Assembly: GCF_003369835.1 (NCBI RefSeq)
Contig: NZ_QPMJ01000001.1
Span: 1,359,589-1,423,588, forward strand
Direction: 5' to 3'
Source: Halorussus rarus
GTDB lineage: Archaea; Halobacteriota; Halobacteria; Halobacteriales; Haladaptataceae
DNA: 64,000 bases
A program made the translations under genes and the position numbers. The stretch's first letter is position 1. Every line of letters begins with the position of its first letter. This document shows, piece after piece, positions 24,959 to 33,122 of the stretch. Below the pieces are notes generated by a model, which worked only from the letters and a program-made list of their open reading frames with translations, ran no database searches and had not been told where the DNA came from.

Positions 24959-25915
24959 ATGACAGGACGTCGGAGTCGGCGGGCCCTCCTCCGAGCCGGT
25001 GCGCTCGCGATGACCGGCGTCGCCGGGTGCCTCGGCGGTCTCGACGGCTGGCCGGACGGGACCGGGACCGAGAGCCATCGGCCCGACAATACCACCGAGG
25101 GGCAGGGCACGCGGCGGACGACGGACACGCCGACCGCCGAGGCGCCGGCGGTCGAACTCGACCCGGTCGGGGTCCGGTCGTCGTTCTTCTACCTCGAGAG
25201 CCCGGACGCCGTCGGCGTCGAGGCCGACGATGGGGTCCAGTTCGCGTTCGTCCGGGTCCGCCCGCGGACCGACTCGCCCCGACCCAGCGACCTCGCGCTG
25301 GTCGCCGACGGGCGTCACTTCTGGGGGACCCTGGCGCCGGGCGACGTCGGCGGTCCCCGGCGACTCACCGACCTGGGGTCGGTCTACCGGGCCGCCGAGG
25401 CGTCGGCGGGCTGGGTCGCCTTCGAGGTGCCGAACCCGCTCGACGCCGACGCGGTCGCGCTGACCTACGACGGCCGGGACCGGTCGCTCGGCGCGTCGGT
25501 GGTGTCGGCCCTGCGCGCGCCGCCCGCCGACCTCGAACTGACCGGGTTCGACGCGCCGGAGCGAGTCGCCCGCGGCGCGTCGTTCGACGTGTCCGTCGGG
25601 GTCGAGAACGTCGGCGAGGGCGACGGCGTCTTCCGGGCCAGTCTGAACGAACTCGGGCCGGAGCACGGCCCCCATCGGACGTCGGTGGCTGTTCCCGCGG
25701 GCGAGCGACGCGAGCGGACGTGGACCGTCGACGCGCCGGACTCGCCCGACGCCGAGCGGGTGCGCCTCGGGCTCGATTCGGTCGCGGGCGACCGGGAGAC
25801 GACCGTCGAGGTGGTCCCCGAGACCGCCTCCCGGGGTACCACCGGCGGTGGCGATTCTGACGTCGTCCGGGACGGGCGACGCTCGCCGGCAGGCGACACC
25901 GGCGGTGACGGCTGA
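24959..25915 (+). CDS. Tat-exported lipoprotein with CARDB-like domain
   Basis: The 318-residue precursor starts MTGRRSRRALLRAGALAMTG with a Tat-like RR and a lipobox AGC (C22). A Thr/Asp-rich linker follows at 35-60. The middle (about 65-180) is beta-rich (SSFFYLESPDAVGVEADDGV), and the last part (about 185-285) resembles a CARDB-type beta sandwich (DVSVGVENVGEGDGVFRASL). It is expected on the outer face of the membrane. No enzymatic motif is visible, so a binding or surface role is likely. A disordered Gly/Asp tail ends the protein. Confidence 0.75.
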   Translation: MTGRRSRRALLRAGALAMTGVAGCLGGLDGWPDGTGTESHRPDNTTEGQGTRRTTDTPTAEAPAVELDPVGVRSSFFYLESPDAVGVEADDGVQFAFVRVRPRTDSPRPSDLALVADGRHFWGTLAPGDVGGPRRLTDLGSVYRAAEASAGWVAFEVPNPLDADAVALTYDGRDRSLGASVVSALRAPPADLELTGFDAPERVARGASFDVSVGVENVGEGDGVFRASLNELGPEHGPHRTSVAVPAGERRERTWTVDAPDSPDAERVRLGLDSVAGDRETTVEVVPETASRGTTGGGDSDVVRDGRRSPAGDTGGDG

Positions 25916-26074
25916 TCGGCCCGGTCTGGCGAGCGACGGTCGGCCAGCGGTCGGCGCGTCCGACTCCACCTCTCGGCGACTCGAACGGAGTTTCCGGATT
26001 CGGAACGTGTGTTCGTAATCTGGAATGAAATATTAAGGGATTGAGAGCCGTCCGTTCGTCCGGGGGAGACACGA

Positions 26075-26740
26075 ATGGCAGACGACGAACGACGACACGG
26101 CTCAGGCAGCGTCGAACCGGGCGATACGAGTAAGCGAGTGGGAATGGAGGCACTCAAGGAGCGCGGCCTCGACCCGGAGGAGCTCCGGGAGCGACTCATC
26201 GACGCCATCGGCGCGGAGTTCAGCACGTACTACTACTACACCAACCTCCGGATGCACCTCGCCGGCCACGAGGACTACAAGGAGATAACCGAGGACGCGC
26301 GACTGGAGGACCGCGCGCACTTCGAGCTCGTCGCGCCGCGGGTGTACGAGCTCGGCGGCTCGCTCCCCGGCGACATCGGCGACTTCATGGGGCGGGCGTC
26401 GTGCCCGCACGCGGAGCTTCCGACGGCCTACGAGGGCGATGAGCCCGACGAGATCGGCGAGGACGCCGACGCCGAACTGATCCTGGAGACGCTCCTCGAG
26501 GCCGAGCGGTGCGCCATCCGGACCTGGTCGGAGATCTGCGACATGACCCACGGCAAGGACCCGCGGACCTACGACATGGCCAGCCGCATCCTCCAGGAGG
26601 AGATCGAGCACGAGGCGTGGTTCGTCGAGCTCCTCTCGATGGAGCGCGACGGCGAGGCCAACCCCGCGGGCCACTTCGTCCGCGGCGAACCCGGCGAGGC
26701 GCCGTACTCGACCAACCGCCGCATCAACGACTCCGCGTAA
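26075..26740 (+). CDS. Ferritin-like (Dps-like) protein
   Basis: The 221-residue protein has a ferritin-like four-helix diiron domain. Helix 1 is [20 protein letters not shown]. Ligand candidates lie in [12 protein letters not shown], in [14 protein letters not shown] and in [10 protein letters not shown], giving the two ExxH pairs. Cysteines near SCPHAELP and in RCAI and EICD are typical of the DPSL (Dps-like) branch. Such proteins sequester iron and detoxify peroxide. Upstream AAATATTAAG (26028-26037) is TATA-like. A ferredoxin and iron-box genes in the same 6 kb fit iron biology. Confidence 0.8.
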   Translation: MADDERRHGSGSVEPGDTSKRVGMEALKERGLDPEELRERLIDAIGAEFSTYYYYTNLRMHLAGHEDYKEITEDARLEDRAHFELVAPRVYELGGSLPGDIGDFMGRASCPHAELPTAYEGDEPDEIGEDADAELILETLLEAERCAIRTWSEICDMTHGKDPRTYDMASRILQEEIEHEAWFVELLSMERDGEANPAGHFVRGEPGEAPYSTNRRINDSA

Positions 26741-26767
26741 CCGACGCGGTAGCGCACTCGGCGTAAC

Positions 26768-26802
26768 GGCCGACACGCGACTCGCGTCGTGGCCGCTTTT
26801 TT
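26768..26802 (+). terminator. Stem-loop with T6 tract after the ferritin-like gene
   Basis: GGCC (26768-26771) and ACGCGA pair with the mirrored CGCGT and GGCC (26791-26794) around a short loop, followed by a T6 run at 26797-26802. The arms have a small internal mismatch. The T-rich end is what archaeal RNA polymerase uses to stop. Confidence 0.45.
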
Positions 26803-26850
26803 CGGCCGGGCCCCAACACGTTCATCCCTCGGTGACCACTACGCGAGTCC

Positions 26851-27213
26851 GTGAGCAGCTACAGCGTCGCCATCGAGATTCCGGACGACTGCGACGTCGA
26901 GCAGGCCGGCGAGACCGTCGAGATCGAAGTGCCCGAGACCGAGTACGTCCTCGCGGCCGCCCGGAGCGAGGGCGTCTGGCTCCCGGCCGACTGCCAGCAG
27001 GGGTGGTGCACCACCTGCGCCGCCGAACTGCTGGAGGGCGAGGTCGACCAGTCGGACGCCCAGCGGTACTTCGAGGAGGACGAGGAGGCCGGCATGATAC
27101 TGCCCTGCACCGCCAAACCCGAGTCCGACCTCCGGATTCGGGCCTGCCAGTACGAGGAGATGCTCGACCACCGCGCGGCCCACGACAGGCCGCCGGGTCG
27201 GTCGAAGCGCTGA
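26851..27213 (+). CDS. [2Fe-2S] ferredoxin, plant type
   Basis: The 120-residue protein has the plant-type cluster motif: DCQQGWCTTC supplies three cysteines and LPCTAKP the fourth, with the usual acidic stretch before it. The start is GTG at 26851. The family carries electrons to or from redox enzymes in the cytoplasm. It is followed by a DCC thiol-disulfide gene. The last 20 residues are a basic unstructured tail (DRPPGRSKR), unusual among otherwise acidic haloarchaeal ferredoxins. Confidence 0.87.
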   Translation: MSSYSVAIEIPDDCDVEQAGETVEIEVPETEYVLAAARSEGVWLPADCQQGWCTTCAAELLEGEVDQSDAQRYFEEDEEAGMILPCTAKPESDLRIRACQYEEMLDHRAAHDRPPGRSKR

Positions 27214-27300
27214 CCGACCCCCGTAGCTCTACTCTCTTCTGCCGGACGTCCTCCCGTCCACCCCACCGCAGTTTTACGATTTCCCGCCGTACAGCCGGGT

Positions 27301-27729
27301 ATGAGCGACTACCACGGCGTGCTCGTGTACGACGGGGAGTGCCCGTTCTGCTCGGCGGCCGCCACCGCGCTCCGGCGCGTCGAGGGCGTCGGCGCCATCG
27401 AGTGGGCGGACGACCCGGCCCAGGCGTTCCTCGAGGCCCAGTTCGGCGAGGCGCCGTTCGCGCTGGCGTTCGCCGACGAGCGCGAGCAGCGCGTCTACGT
27501 CGGCCGGGAGGCGGCCCGCGAACTCTGCGACCGCGCCGGGATGCCGGTGCTGGTCCGGGACATCGTCGGCGACAACTACGAGTCGATAGCCGACGCCGTC
27601 CGCACCGTGACCGGCGTCGAGGACGACCCCGACCCGTACCACGGCGAGTACCCCATGGCCGACGCCGCCGCCGAGGCGTTCGACGCGCTGGCCGCGAACG
27701 CCTGGCACACCGCGAAGGTCAGCCGGTAG
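27301..27729 (+). CDS. DUF393/DCC thiol-disulfide oxidoreductase family protein
   Basis: This 142-residue protein starts with the DCC signature VLVYDGECPFC, a thioredoxin-like CxxC near the N-terminus (C15/C18), followed by an SAAATALRRVEG helix. The family (DUF393) has poorly known functions and is often called thiol-disulfide oxidoreductase. A TATA-like GTTTTACG lies about 30 bp upstream of ATG 27301. It is not overlapped by neighbours, and its own promoter is likely. Confidence 0.85.
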   Translation: MSDYHGVLVYDGECPFCSAAATALRRVEGVGAIEWADDPAQAFLEAQFGEAPFALAFADEREQRVYVGREAARELCDRAGMPVLVRDIVGDNYESIADAVRTVTGVEDDPDPYHGEYPMADAAAEAFDALAANAWHTAKVSR

Positions 27730-27825
27730 GGCACGTCCTCCCGCTGTCTGCAAAGTTCGCGACCGTCACCAGAATCCGCGAACACGGTTAAGTCGGTCAG
27801 CGTCCTTCCGTAGGGACGAGTCATC

Positions 27826-28362
27826 ATGGCGGGAGAGACCGAAGCACGCGACCGACAGGCCCGGGACCGCGTCCGCGACGTCAACAAGCGATATCTGAAC
27901 CCTGCGGCGATGCGACTCGCCGGCCGGCGCGGGATGCCGTACGGCATCGTCCGCCACGTCGGCCGGCGGTCGGGGGAGCGCTACGACACGCCCGTGCTGG
28001 TGGGGACCCGCGGCGACCGGTTCGTCGTCCCCCTGCCGTACGGGACCGACACGGACTGGTACCGGAACGTCCGGGCGGCCGACGAGTGCGTCGTAATCTA
28101 CGGCGGGCACGCCTACCGCGCGGAATCGCCCCGACTCGCGGCTCCGGCCGCCGTCTCGGGGGTGTTCCCTGCGTGGCAACGGCGGCTCATCGAGCGCGCC
28201 GGCGCCGACCAGTACCTCCGGATGGACCGCGCCGAGGAGCTCCCGGCGGAGTACCGCGGCGCGACCGAGCGACATCCGGCCGGGCCCGCGGTGGCCGGCC
28301 TCGCGGGCGCGGCGCTGGCGGCGTGGGTGCTGTGGCGGGTCGCGAGGAACCGCGGGCGATAG
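27826..28362 (+). CDS. F420-dependent nitroreductase-fold (DDN-like) protein
   Basis: This 178-residue protein fits the DDN/deazaflavin-dependent oxidoreductase family: NPAAMRLAGRRGMPYGIV, the HVGRRSGERYDTPVLV strand motif, and VVPLPYGTDTDWYRNV before AADECVVIYGG. It should bind coenzyme F420, present in haloarchaea, and reduce an unidentified substrate. The C-terminus ends with a hydrophobic helix (about 150-172) that may anchor it in the membrane. A single-gene unit, convergent with the FAD oxidase gene 43 bp away. Confidence 0.8.
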   Translation: MAGETEARDRQARDRVRDVNKRYLNPAAMRLAGRRGMPYGIVRHVGRRSGERYDTPVLVGTRGDRFVVPLPYGTDTDWYRNVRAADECVVIYGGHAYRAESPRLAAPAAVSGVFPAWQRRLIERAGADQYLRMDRAEELPAEYRGATERHPAGPAVAGLAGAALAAWVLWRVARNRGR

Positions 28363-28404
28363 CCGGGAATCGGCGATACGCCGGTCGCTCGCAGCGACCG
28401 GTTC

Positions 28405-29916
28405 TCAGTCCTCGGCGGGGCCGCCGGGGTCGGCGACCGAGTCGGCTTCCGCGGACTCGTCCCCGACCCCGCGCGCCGACGTATTCCCACCCACTTCCGC
28501 GTTGTCTGCGAGGCGAACCCGACCGCCGTCCGCGGTCTCGGGGAACATCTTGCCCGGATTCAGCGTGTCTCGCGGGTCGAACGCGCGCTTGAGCCGGCGC
28601 ATCGCCTCGACCGACGCGGCGCCGTGCTCGGCCTCCAGGAACTTCCGCTTGCCGAGCCCGATGCCGTGCTCGCCGGTCGCGGTGCCGCCCATCTCGATGG
28701 CCTTCTCGACGGTGGCCGCGTACACCTCGGCGCCGGCTTCGACCTGGGCCTCGTCGTCCTCGTCGACCAGCACCGTGTAGTGGAGGTTGCCGTCACCCGC
28801 GTGGCCGAAGCACGGGACCACCAGGTCGCGGTCGTCGGCGAGTTCCTTGACGTACGACACCATCTCGGGGTAGTCGCTGACGGGGACGGTCACGTCGCCG
28901 GGGTGGAGCGCCGACAGGTCGGGGTCCCAGAGCTGGACCGCGTAGGCCAGCTCCTTGCGGGCCGCCCAGAGGTCGTCCATCTCGTCTTCGTCGGCCACGT
29001 CGAACCGCTCGGCGTCGTGGTCGCCGAACACGCCGCGGCAGAACTCGATCTCGCGCTCGACGCCGTGGTTGGCGTGGAACTCCAGGTAGACCGCGGGCAC
29101 GTCGGGCAGGTCGGTACCCGTGTACGCGTTGGCCATCCGGGCCGAGTCGGCGTCCATGAGCTCGATCTTCGCCACGTCCACGCCCGAGCGCACCGCGTCG
29201 AAGACGGCCGCGGCCGCGTCGTCCAGCGTCGGGAAGAGCGCGCGGGCGCCCCGTATCTGCTCCGGCCGGCCCGCGAGTTCGAGGGTCGCGCGCGTCACGA
29301 CCCCGAGGGTACCCTCGCTCCCGACGAGCACGTCCTTGAGGTTGTAGCCGCTGGAGGTCTTGACCGCCCTGCTACCCGCCGTTATCACCGAGCCGTCGGC
29401 GAGGACCGCCTCCACCTCCAACACCCAGTCGCTCACCTCGCCGTACTTGACGGTCTTCATGCCGGAGGCGTCGTTGGCTATCATCCCGCCGATTGTCGAG
29501 ATGTCGCCCGACGAGGGCAGCGGCGGGAAGAACAGCCCCTCCGAGGCCACCGCCTCGTCGACCGCCGCGCCGTAGACGCCGGGTTCGACGTCGACCTGGA
29601 AGTCGTCCGGGCGGACCTCGAGCACCGAATCCATCCGGGACAGATCGAGGCTGATGCCGCCGCGGGCGGGCACGGCGTTGCCCTCCAGGCTCGTCCCCGC
29701 CGCGTAGGGCGTGACGGGGACCCGCCGGTCGTTCGCGGCCGCGAGGACGGCCGACACGTCGGCGGTCGATTCCGGCCAGACCACGGCGTCGGGGGTGACG
29801 CCCTGGTCGCGCTCCTCGGCGCCGAAGTCGGTCGCGTGGTTCTCGCGGGCCGAGTCGCCGAACGACGCCTCGCCGTCGAGGGCGAGGTCCGCGAGGAACG
29901 AGCAGTCGTGTGCCAT
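28405..29916 (-). CDS. FAD-linked oxidase, GlcD/D-lactate dehydrogenase family
   Basis: This 503-residue flavoprotein has the FAD-binding PCMH domain at about 40-215 (VTPYAAGTSLEGNAVPARGG binds the pyrophosphate; SSGDISTIGGMIANDASG follows). The C-terminal cap domain ends with GGTATGEHGIGLGKRKFL. Family members oxidise D-2-hydroxyacids such as D-lactate or glycolate. The protein lacks the Fe-S extension of GlcDF fusions. It lies 69 bp downstream of the P450 on the same strand and may be co-transcribed. The last 30 residues are an acidic disordered tail. Confidence 0.87.
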   Translation of the reverse strand: MAHDCSFLADLALDGEASFGDSARENHATDFGAEERDQGVTPDAVVWPESTADVSAVLAAANDRRVPVTPYAAGTSLEGNAVPARGGISLDLSRMDSVLEVRPDDFQVDVEPGVYGAAVDEAVASEGLFFPPLPSSGDISTIGGMIANDASGMKTVKYGEVSDWVLEVEAVLADGSVITAGSRAVKTSSGYNLKDVLVGSEGTLGVVTRATLELAGRPEQIRGARALFPTLDDAAAAVFDAVRSGVDVAKIELMDADSARMANAYTGTDLPDVPAVYLEFHANHGVEREIEFCRGVFGDHDAERFDVADEDEMDDLWAARKELAYAVQLWDPDLSALHPGDVTVPVSDYPEMVSYVKELADDRDLVVPCFGHAGDGNLHYTVLVDEDDEAQVEAGAEVYAATVEKAIEMGGTATGEHGIGLGKRKFLEAEHGAASVEAMRRLKRAFDPRDTLNPGKMFPETADGGRVRLADNAEVGGNTSARGVGDESAEADSVADPGGPAED

Positions 29917-29985
29917 ACGCTACCGTGGTTCGGCGGCGGCTTAAACGTTTGACCGGTCAGCGTCCGTCCAGTTCGCGCGACCGGC

Positions 29986-31380
29986 TCAGTCCATCGGAAC
30001 CTCGGCGTCGCGCTCGCCCGCCGAGACGTCCCACCGGCTCCCAGCCCGCTCGTGGATCTTCATCTCCACGGGGTTCCGCGGCCGGGCGGTGATGCTGGGT
30101 CGCAGGTCGAGCGCGGGCGACGAAATCAGTTCGAGGTGGTACTCCTGCAGGATGGCCGCGAGCACCATCCGGGCCTCCAGCAGCGCGAACCGGTCGCCGA
30201 CGCACCGGCGCGGCCCGGCCGCGAACGGGAAGTACGCCAGCCGGGGCAGCGACTCGCGGAACTCGTCGGTCCAGCGCTCGGGGCGGAACGCCATCGGGTC
30301 GTCGTACCACCGCGGGTCGCGGTGGACGACGTGCTGGCTCATGCTCACGGTCACGCCAGCGGGAATCCGGTAGTCGCCGACCTGGTCGTCCTCGACCGGT
30401 TCGCGGACGATGCCCGGGACGGGCGGATAGAGCCGCATCGACTCGGTGACCACCTGCTCGAGGTATGTTAGGTCGTCGAGGTCCGCGACCGTCGGGGGCT
30501 CGCCGCCCAGTTCCTCGTCGAGTTCCGCGACAAGCTTGCGCTCGACGCCGCCGTGCTGGGCGAGCAGGAAGAAGGTGAACGTGAGCGCGAGCGCGGTGGT
30601 CTCGTGGCCCGCCAGCAGCAGGGTCATCACCTCGTCGCGGACCTGCCGGTCGGACATCGCCTCGCCCGACTCGTCGCGGGCCGAGAGCAGCATCGACACC
30701 ACGTCCTCGTCGGTCGGGTTCCGCCGGCGCTCGGCGACGATGCGGGCGACGACCCGGTCGAGGGTCTCGACCGCCTTCTCGAAGCGGCGGCGCTGCGGGG
30801 TCGGCACCTGCTCGGGCAGCAGGTCGGTCATCGAGAACTCCGAGGCCGCCATCACGACCTCCAGGGCCGCGCCGACCCGCTCGGACTCGTCGCTGAGGTC
30901 GACGCCGAACAGCGTCCGTCCGACGATCTCGAGCGTCAGCGCGGTCATCTCCGAGTGGACGTCCCGGGTCTCCGCGTCGCGCCACGTCTCGGTCGTGCGC
31001 TCGGTGGCGTCGACCATCATCTCGGCGTACGTCGCGATGCGGTCGGGGTGGAACGAGGGCTCGACCAGGTGGCGCTGGCGCCGCCAGAACTCCCCCTCGC
31101 TGTTGAGCAGGCCGTTGCCCAGTACCGGGCCGAGCGTCTCCTGGAACGCCTCGCCCTTCACGTAGTTCTGGTTGTTCCGGACCAGCACGTGCTCGATGTG
31201 GTCGGGGTTCGAGAGGTGGTACGTCCACCCGCCGGGGAACTTCCACCGGACCACGTCGCCGTACTCGCGGTGCATCCGGCGCTCGAAGCCGAACTGGTCG
31301 CGCGCGAACGCCGGGAGGCTGCCGATGAACGGGAGACCGTCGGGACCGGGAGGGGCCCGACCGCGCGCTCGCTGAGTCAT
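29986..31380 (-). CDS. Cytochrome P450 monooxygenase
   Basis: The 464-residue P450 has the I-helix AGHETT (257-262), ExxR E313-R316, the PERW region and the heme-binding FPFAAGPRRCVGDRFA with Cys393 as the thiolate ligand. The family oxidises fatty acids, terpenoids or xenobiotics; the substrate is unknown. No ferredoxin or reductase is immediately adjacent, but a [2Fe-2S] ferredoxin gene lies about 3 kb downstream. The frame is intact and of usual length. It may share a transcript with the FAD oxidase. Confidence 0.92.
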   Translation of the reverse strand: MTQRARGRAPPGPDGLPFIGSLPAFARDQFGFERRMHREYGDVVRWKFPGGWTYHLSNPDHIEHVLVRNNQNYVKGEAFQETLGPVLGNGLLNSEGEFWRRQRHLVEPSFHPDRIATYAEMMVDATERTTETWRDAETRDVHSEMTALTLEIVGRTLFGVDLSDESERVGAALEVVMAASEFSMTDLLPEQVPTPQRRRFEKAVETLDRVVARIVAERRRNPTDEDVVSMLLSARDESGEAMSDRQVRDEVMTLLLAGHETTALALTFTFFLLAQHGGVERKLVAELDEELGGEPPTVADLDDLTYLEQVVTESMRLYPPVPGIVREPVEDDQVGDYRIPAGVTVSMSQHVVHRDPRWYDDPMAFRPERWTDEFRESLPRLAYFPFAAGPRRCVGDRFALLEARMVLAAILQEYHLELISSPALDLRPSITARPRNPVEMKIHERAGSRWDVSAGERDAEVPMD

Positions 31381-31500
31381 GCTTGCCGGTAGGCGCTACA
31401 GTGCCAAGTAGCCGGCGCTAGCAACGATTTCCAACCCATCTCGGGTTCACAACGCGTCCGATGTACGGACCATTCCGAGCCCCCGACCCGGTTCTCCACA

Positions 31501-31527
31501 AAGTTCTTGACAGCACCGCAAGAACTT
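31501..31527. promoter_or_regulatory. Perfect 9-bp inverted repeat before the zinc-ribbon gene
   Basis: AAGTTCTTG (31501-31509) and CAAGAACTT (31519-31527) are perfect arms around a 9-bp spacer, ending 6 bp before ATG 31534. The position suits an operator over the transcript start. It could instead be an RNA hairpin in the 5' end. Confidence 0.55.
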
Positions 31528-31533
31528 CAGAAC

Positions 31534-31767
31534 ATGCCCTTCGACGAAAGCCCTGACCCCGCGAGCGACGAGGAAGGTTGCCCGAAGTGCGGCCACACCG
31601 ACACCGACGTCGGCACCATCTCGACCACCGGCGGCGGCCTCTCGAAGATGTTCGACATCCAGACCAACCAGTTCCAGGTCGTCTCGTGCCTGAACTGCGG
31701 CTACTCCGAACTGTACCGCGACACCGGGTCGGCGGGCAGCGACGTCGTCGACGTGTTCCTCGGCTGA
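31534..31767 (+). CDS. Small zinc-ribbon protein (DUF2082-like)
   Basis: This 77-residue protein carries two CxxC pairs, CPKCG at 15-19 and CLNCG near residue 54, which should bind one zinc. Between them is the conserved GTISTTGGGLSKMFDIQTNQ stretch. It resembles the DUF2082 family of nucleic-acid-binding zinc ribbons. I chose ATG 31534 over an in-frame TTG at 31507, because the latter lies within the inverted repeat. The next small TM protein gene starts 13 bp after the stop. Confidence 0.8.
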   Translation: MPFDESPDPASDEEGCPKCGHTDTDVGTISTTGGGLSKMFDIQTNQFQVVSCLNCGYSELYRDTGSAGSDVVDVFLG

Positions 31768-31780
31768 CCCGGCTCCGCCG

Positions 31781-32038
31781 ATGTTCGAGCTGTTCGTCGT
31801 CGCGCTGATGCTGCTGCTGACGGTCGGCGGCGGCCTGCTGCTGTACGCCATGGTCGACGCCGAGAAGAACGAGCGCCGGGTCATGGACCGCGAATCGGCC
31901 GAACGGGTCGCCCGCCGCGATACCGACACTCGCGGCAGCGATGAGACCGACCCCAGCGCACCCCCGAACAACGACCTCGACGCTTCGGGGAACGCCGAAC
32001 GCGGGAATCACTGGGGAAGCGACCGCGACGAGAAGTGA
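31781..32038 (+). CDS. Small single-TM protein
   Basis: This 85-residue protein has one N-terminal TM helix (about 2-25, LFVVALMLLLTVGGGLLLYA) and an acidic, charged cytoplasmic tail rich in Asp/Arg/Glu without family motifs. It lies 13 bp after the zinc-ribbon gene and probably shares its transcript. Codon use is normal for the region, so it is likely a real gene, but the family is not recognised. Confidence 0.6.
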   Translation: MFELFVVALMLLLTVGGGLLLYAMVDAEKNERRVMDRESAERVARRDTDTRGSDETDPSAPPNNDLDASGNAERGNHWGSDRDEK

Positions 32039-32072
32039 GGAGAGAATCCCTGCGACGACGAGAGCCGACTAC

Positions 32073-33122
32073 TTACTCTCCCAGCCCGCGCGCCGCGACC
32101 GCCCGCCGGAGGCCGACGAACGCGACCAGCGCGACGAGCACGTAGGCGACCACCGAGAGGTGGGTCAGCCCGGTCGGGCTCCCGATGGCGAGCTTCGCCA
32201 CCGCGTTCGGCGGCGATTCGGGCAGCAGGTAGGTCGCGCTGAACGCGACCAGCACGCCCATCGAGAAGAGGAACTGGGCCTGCTTGCGCTCGCGGACCGC
32301 CAGCGCGACGGTCGCGCCGAGCGTGACCACGCCGACCGACAGCCCGGTCACCAGCACGAGAATCTCGACCGGGTTGGCGACCGCCGTCCCGTTGAACGAC
32401 AGCAGCGCCAGCCACGCGCCCGCCTGGACCGGCGCGAGCGCACCCATCGCCAGCATCTTGCCGTCGACGATGTCGGTCGGTGTCAGCGGCGTCACCCGGA
32501 GCAGTTCGAGGGTGCCCCGGTCGAACTCCTCGGCGATGGCGTCGACCGCGACGCTCCCGCTGAGGAACACCGGCAGGAACGTCAGCAGCGGCACCAGCAC
32601 GGTGTAGGTGAACCCGAAGTAGGGGCTCGACGACGAGTCGGGCGGCAGTTCGACCGGCTGGCGCTCCAGCCGACTGGAGAGCCGACCGCGCTCGTGGCGC
32701 TCGAACGCCTCCATCACGCCCTTTATCTGGGTGACCACCAGCGTCGTCCGGACGTTGCCGTCGGGCGCGATTGCACGCACCCTCGCTCTCCCGTCCGGGA
32801 GGCGGTCGATCCGGAGGACGGCGTGGATCTCCCCCCGTCGGAAGTCGGTCATCGCGGCCTCCTGGGTGCCGTACTCCAGCGCGCGCCAGCCGTCCTCGCG
32901 CTCGATGACGGGCGCGAGGTCGTCGCCCGCGTCCCCGGTGACGCCGAACTCGACGACGAACTGGTTCGACACCGAGCCGGGGTCGTACAGCGACACCAGC
33001 CCGACCGCGAGGAACGACGAGAACGCCGCCACGAACAGCTGGATCAGGATGGCGAGCACGATGGTCTTCTCGCTCCGGAGCGACGAGAGCTCCCGTCCGG
33101 CGACCGTCAGGCGCTTACCCAA
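32073..33122 (-). CDS. ABC-2 type permease subunit
   Basis: The 349-residue permease has one N-terminal helix (about 22-43), a large external domain of about 130 residues, and five C-terminal helices. FDRGTLELLRVTPLTPTDIV is the typical ABC-2 segment before the membrane-embedded half. It starts at a TTG overlapping the stop of the preceding gene by 8 bp; no better start is available. It is the last gene of a three-gene export system with the ATPase at 35001-35984 and the fused permease at 33115-35004. Confidence 0.8.
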   Translation of the reverse strand: MGKRLTVAGRELSSLRSEKTIVLAILIQLFVAAFSSFLAVGLVSLYDPGSVSNQFVVEFGVTGDAGDDLAPVIEREDGWRALEYGTQEAAMTDFRRGEIHAVLRIDRLPDGRARVRAIAPDGNVRTTLVVTQIKGVMEAFERHERGRLSSRLERQPVELPPDSSSSPYFGFTYTVLVPLLTFLPVFLSGSVAVDAIAEEFDRGTLELLRVTPLTPTDIVDGKMLAMGALAPVQAGAWLALLSFNGTAVANPVEILVLVTGLSVGVVTLGATVALAVRERKQAQFLFSMGVLVAFSATYLLPESPPNAVAKLAIGSPTGLTHLSVVAYVLVALVAFVGLRRAVAARGLGE

